This document shows, one piece after another, positions 63,364-64,000 of a stretch of DNA of 64,000 nucleotides (within the stretch, counting starts at the first letter, position 1; every line of letters starts with the position of its first letter). The translations under genes were made by a program, and so were the position numbers. This DNA is from SABY01 sp964593705 (GTDB taxonomy: Bacteria; Bacteroidota; Bacteroidia; Bacteroidales; 4484-276): positions 1 through 64,000 of the forward strand of contig CAZQIV010000012.1 in the NCBI GenBank assembly GCA_964593705.1, written 5' to 3'. The notes below the pieces were generated by a model. It was given only the letters and a program-made list of their open reading frames with translations, was not told where the DNA came from and ran no database searches.

Positions 63364-63430
63364 AAGCATGTCCAAACCGCCTTATTCGATGACGAAATGG
63401 GGGTTTGAGCGTGCGAAAGTAGTTTTCAGC
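63364..63430 (+). repeat. Short coding-like repeat, copy 3 (with stop)
   Basis: Reads KHVQTALFDDEMGV, TGA at 63406-63408, then ACESSF. The Trp present in copy 1 (MGVWACE) is the codon that has become TGA. Only this 67-bp stretch is conserved. Confidence 0.55.
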
Positions 63431-63457
63431 ATTTATGGAATTTTTCAGTTTTTCATA

Positions 63458-64000
63458 TCAAAATCCATCTTCATCCCTCAGGCATCTTATCGAGTATGCA
63501 TATTCTTTGTAGCCTTCGGTGGTGCGAATAAGTGCTTTACTATCGGTGGTTAATATTCTGGCCCAGGCAAGATTTGAATCAACAGGTGTAGATGACCACC
63601 AATAAGCTCGCTGGCCAAGCATTAAAAAGGTATTTGTATCTAATTTGTATCCCCCCGGGTAAGCACTAAATCCTGTGGCGTTGTCGGCCCCAATATTTGG
63701 AATATCCCACCTTGGATGAGCGTGGGGTACGGTAATTTCACTCTTTAAGCTGCCACCAATATCTGATGCTATACCTAAAAAATCGGATAGAATTTTCCAT
63801 TCATCATTTGAAGGGACATGCCATCCATTAGGGCAAAGGCCATTTTCGTTGGCAACAGCCGGCCAGTCGTAAAGTACACCATAGGATTGCCACAGCAAAG
63901 AATCATTGTCGTAATATGCATAAGTGCCTTCGGGTGTAGGGATTTTTCTGTTTTTATCTATATTTATTTCAATGCCATTTTTGTACCTGCTTGTTTTAAG
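63458..64000 (-). CDS. FISUMP-domain protein, 5' end outside the window
   Basis: An open minus-strand frame from the window edge to the stop at 63458, at least 180 residues. It reads TSRYKNGIEINIDKNRKIPT, GTYAYYDNDS, YGVLYDWPAVANENGLCPNG, WHVPSNDEWKILSDFLG, AYWWSST, and ends YSIRCLRDEDGF: the C-terminal half of a FISUMP domain, intact as far as visible. The N-terminus, export signal and start are beyond position 64000. It is probably surface exposed or secreted. Confidence 0.8.
   Translation of the reverse strand, partial: LKTSRYKNGIEINIDKNRKIPTPEGTYAYYDNDSLLWQSYGVLYDWPAVANENGLCPNGWHVPSNDEWKILSDFLGIASDIGGSLKSEITVPHAHPRWDIPNIGADNATGFSAYPGGYKLDTNTFLMLGQRAYWWSSTPVDSNLAWARILTTDSKALIRTTEGYKEYAYSIRCLRDEDGF

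Overview
The window looks like a chromosomal segment of a Bacteroidota bacterium, probably an environmental lineage. The evidence is secreted proteins with type IX secretion (T9SS) C-terminal sorting domains, several FISUMP-domain (Fibrobacter succinogenes major paralogous domain) proteins, LytS/LytTR signalling, Bacteroidota-type promoter boxes (TTTG, 19 bp, TAnnTTTG) and many dispersed intergenic hairpins. No rRNA, tRNA, CRISPR array, transposase or phage gene was recognised.

Layout. 0.2-9.6 kb: an ECF sigma/anti-sigma pair, a FISUMP lipoprotein, a serine hydrolase with a coupled lipoprotein, a beta-rich exported protein, a TPR lipoprotein, a TPR/adenylate cyclase gene broken by an apparent 50-bp deletion, and two small membrane proteins. 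9.64-19.62 kb: an accessory island bracketed by two near-identical 320-bp direct repeats. It holds remnants of at least five toxin-antitoxin modules (antitoxins mostly intact, toxins absent or cut short), an Rpn-type PD-(D/E)XK gene, a FISUMP pseudogene with two nonsense codons, and one intact plus one beheaded copy of a T9SS cargo gene. 19.7-30 kb: SNF2 helicase, SEC-C protein, coiled-coil protein, PIF1-like helicase, YbeD-like protein, fluoride exporter CrcB with DUF190, and acylphosphatase. 30-41.5 kb (mostly minus): a GH18 pseudogene, a 2018-aa alpha-2-macroglobulin without the thioester motif, an EFR1-type flavodoxin/ferredoxin and a prolyl-tRNA-editing protein. 41.6-48.9 kb: a hybrid histidine kinase without its phospho-acceptor His, a LytS-like kinase without the N-box Asn, a DUF418 protein and gyrB. 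49-57 kb (minus): an outer-membrane barrel with a large TPR protein, then a LytS/LytTR two-component pair. 57.5-64 kb: thiol peroxidase, M17 aminopeptidase, a PQQ-repeat-like lipoprotein pseudogene, an AAA/DUF4143 ATPase with two operator-like dyads, a PD-(D/E)XK protein and a FISUMP gene running off the end.

Two patterns stand out. First, housekeeping genes are intact, while secreted, TPR and toxin-antitoxin genes repeatedly carry single nonsense codons, frameshifts or truncations, which suggests real gene decay more than random sequence error. Second, several intergenic elements share conserved flanks but carry a long palindrome whose stem sequence differs in every copy around a constant GC-TTC-GC tip. 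This is the least explained structure in the window.
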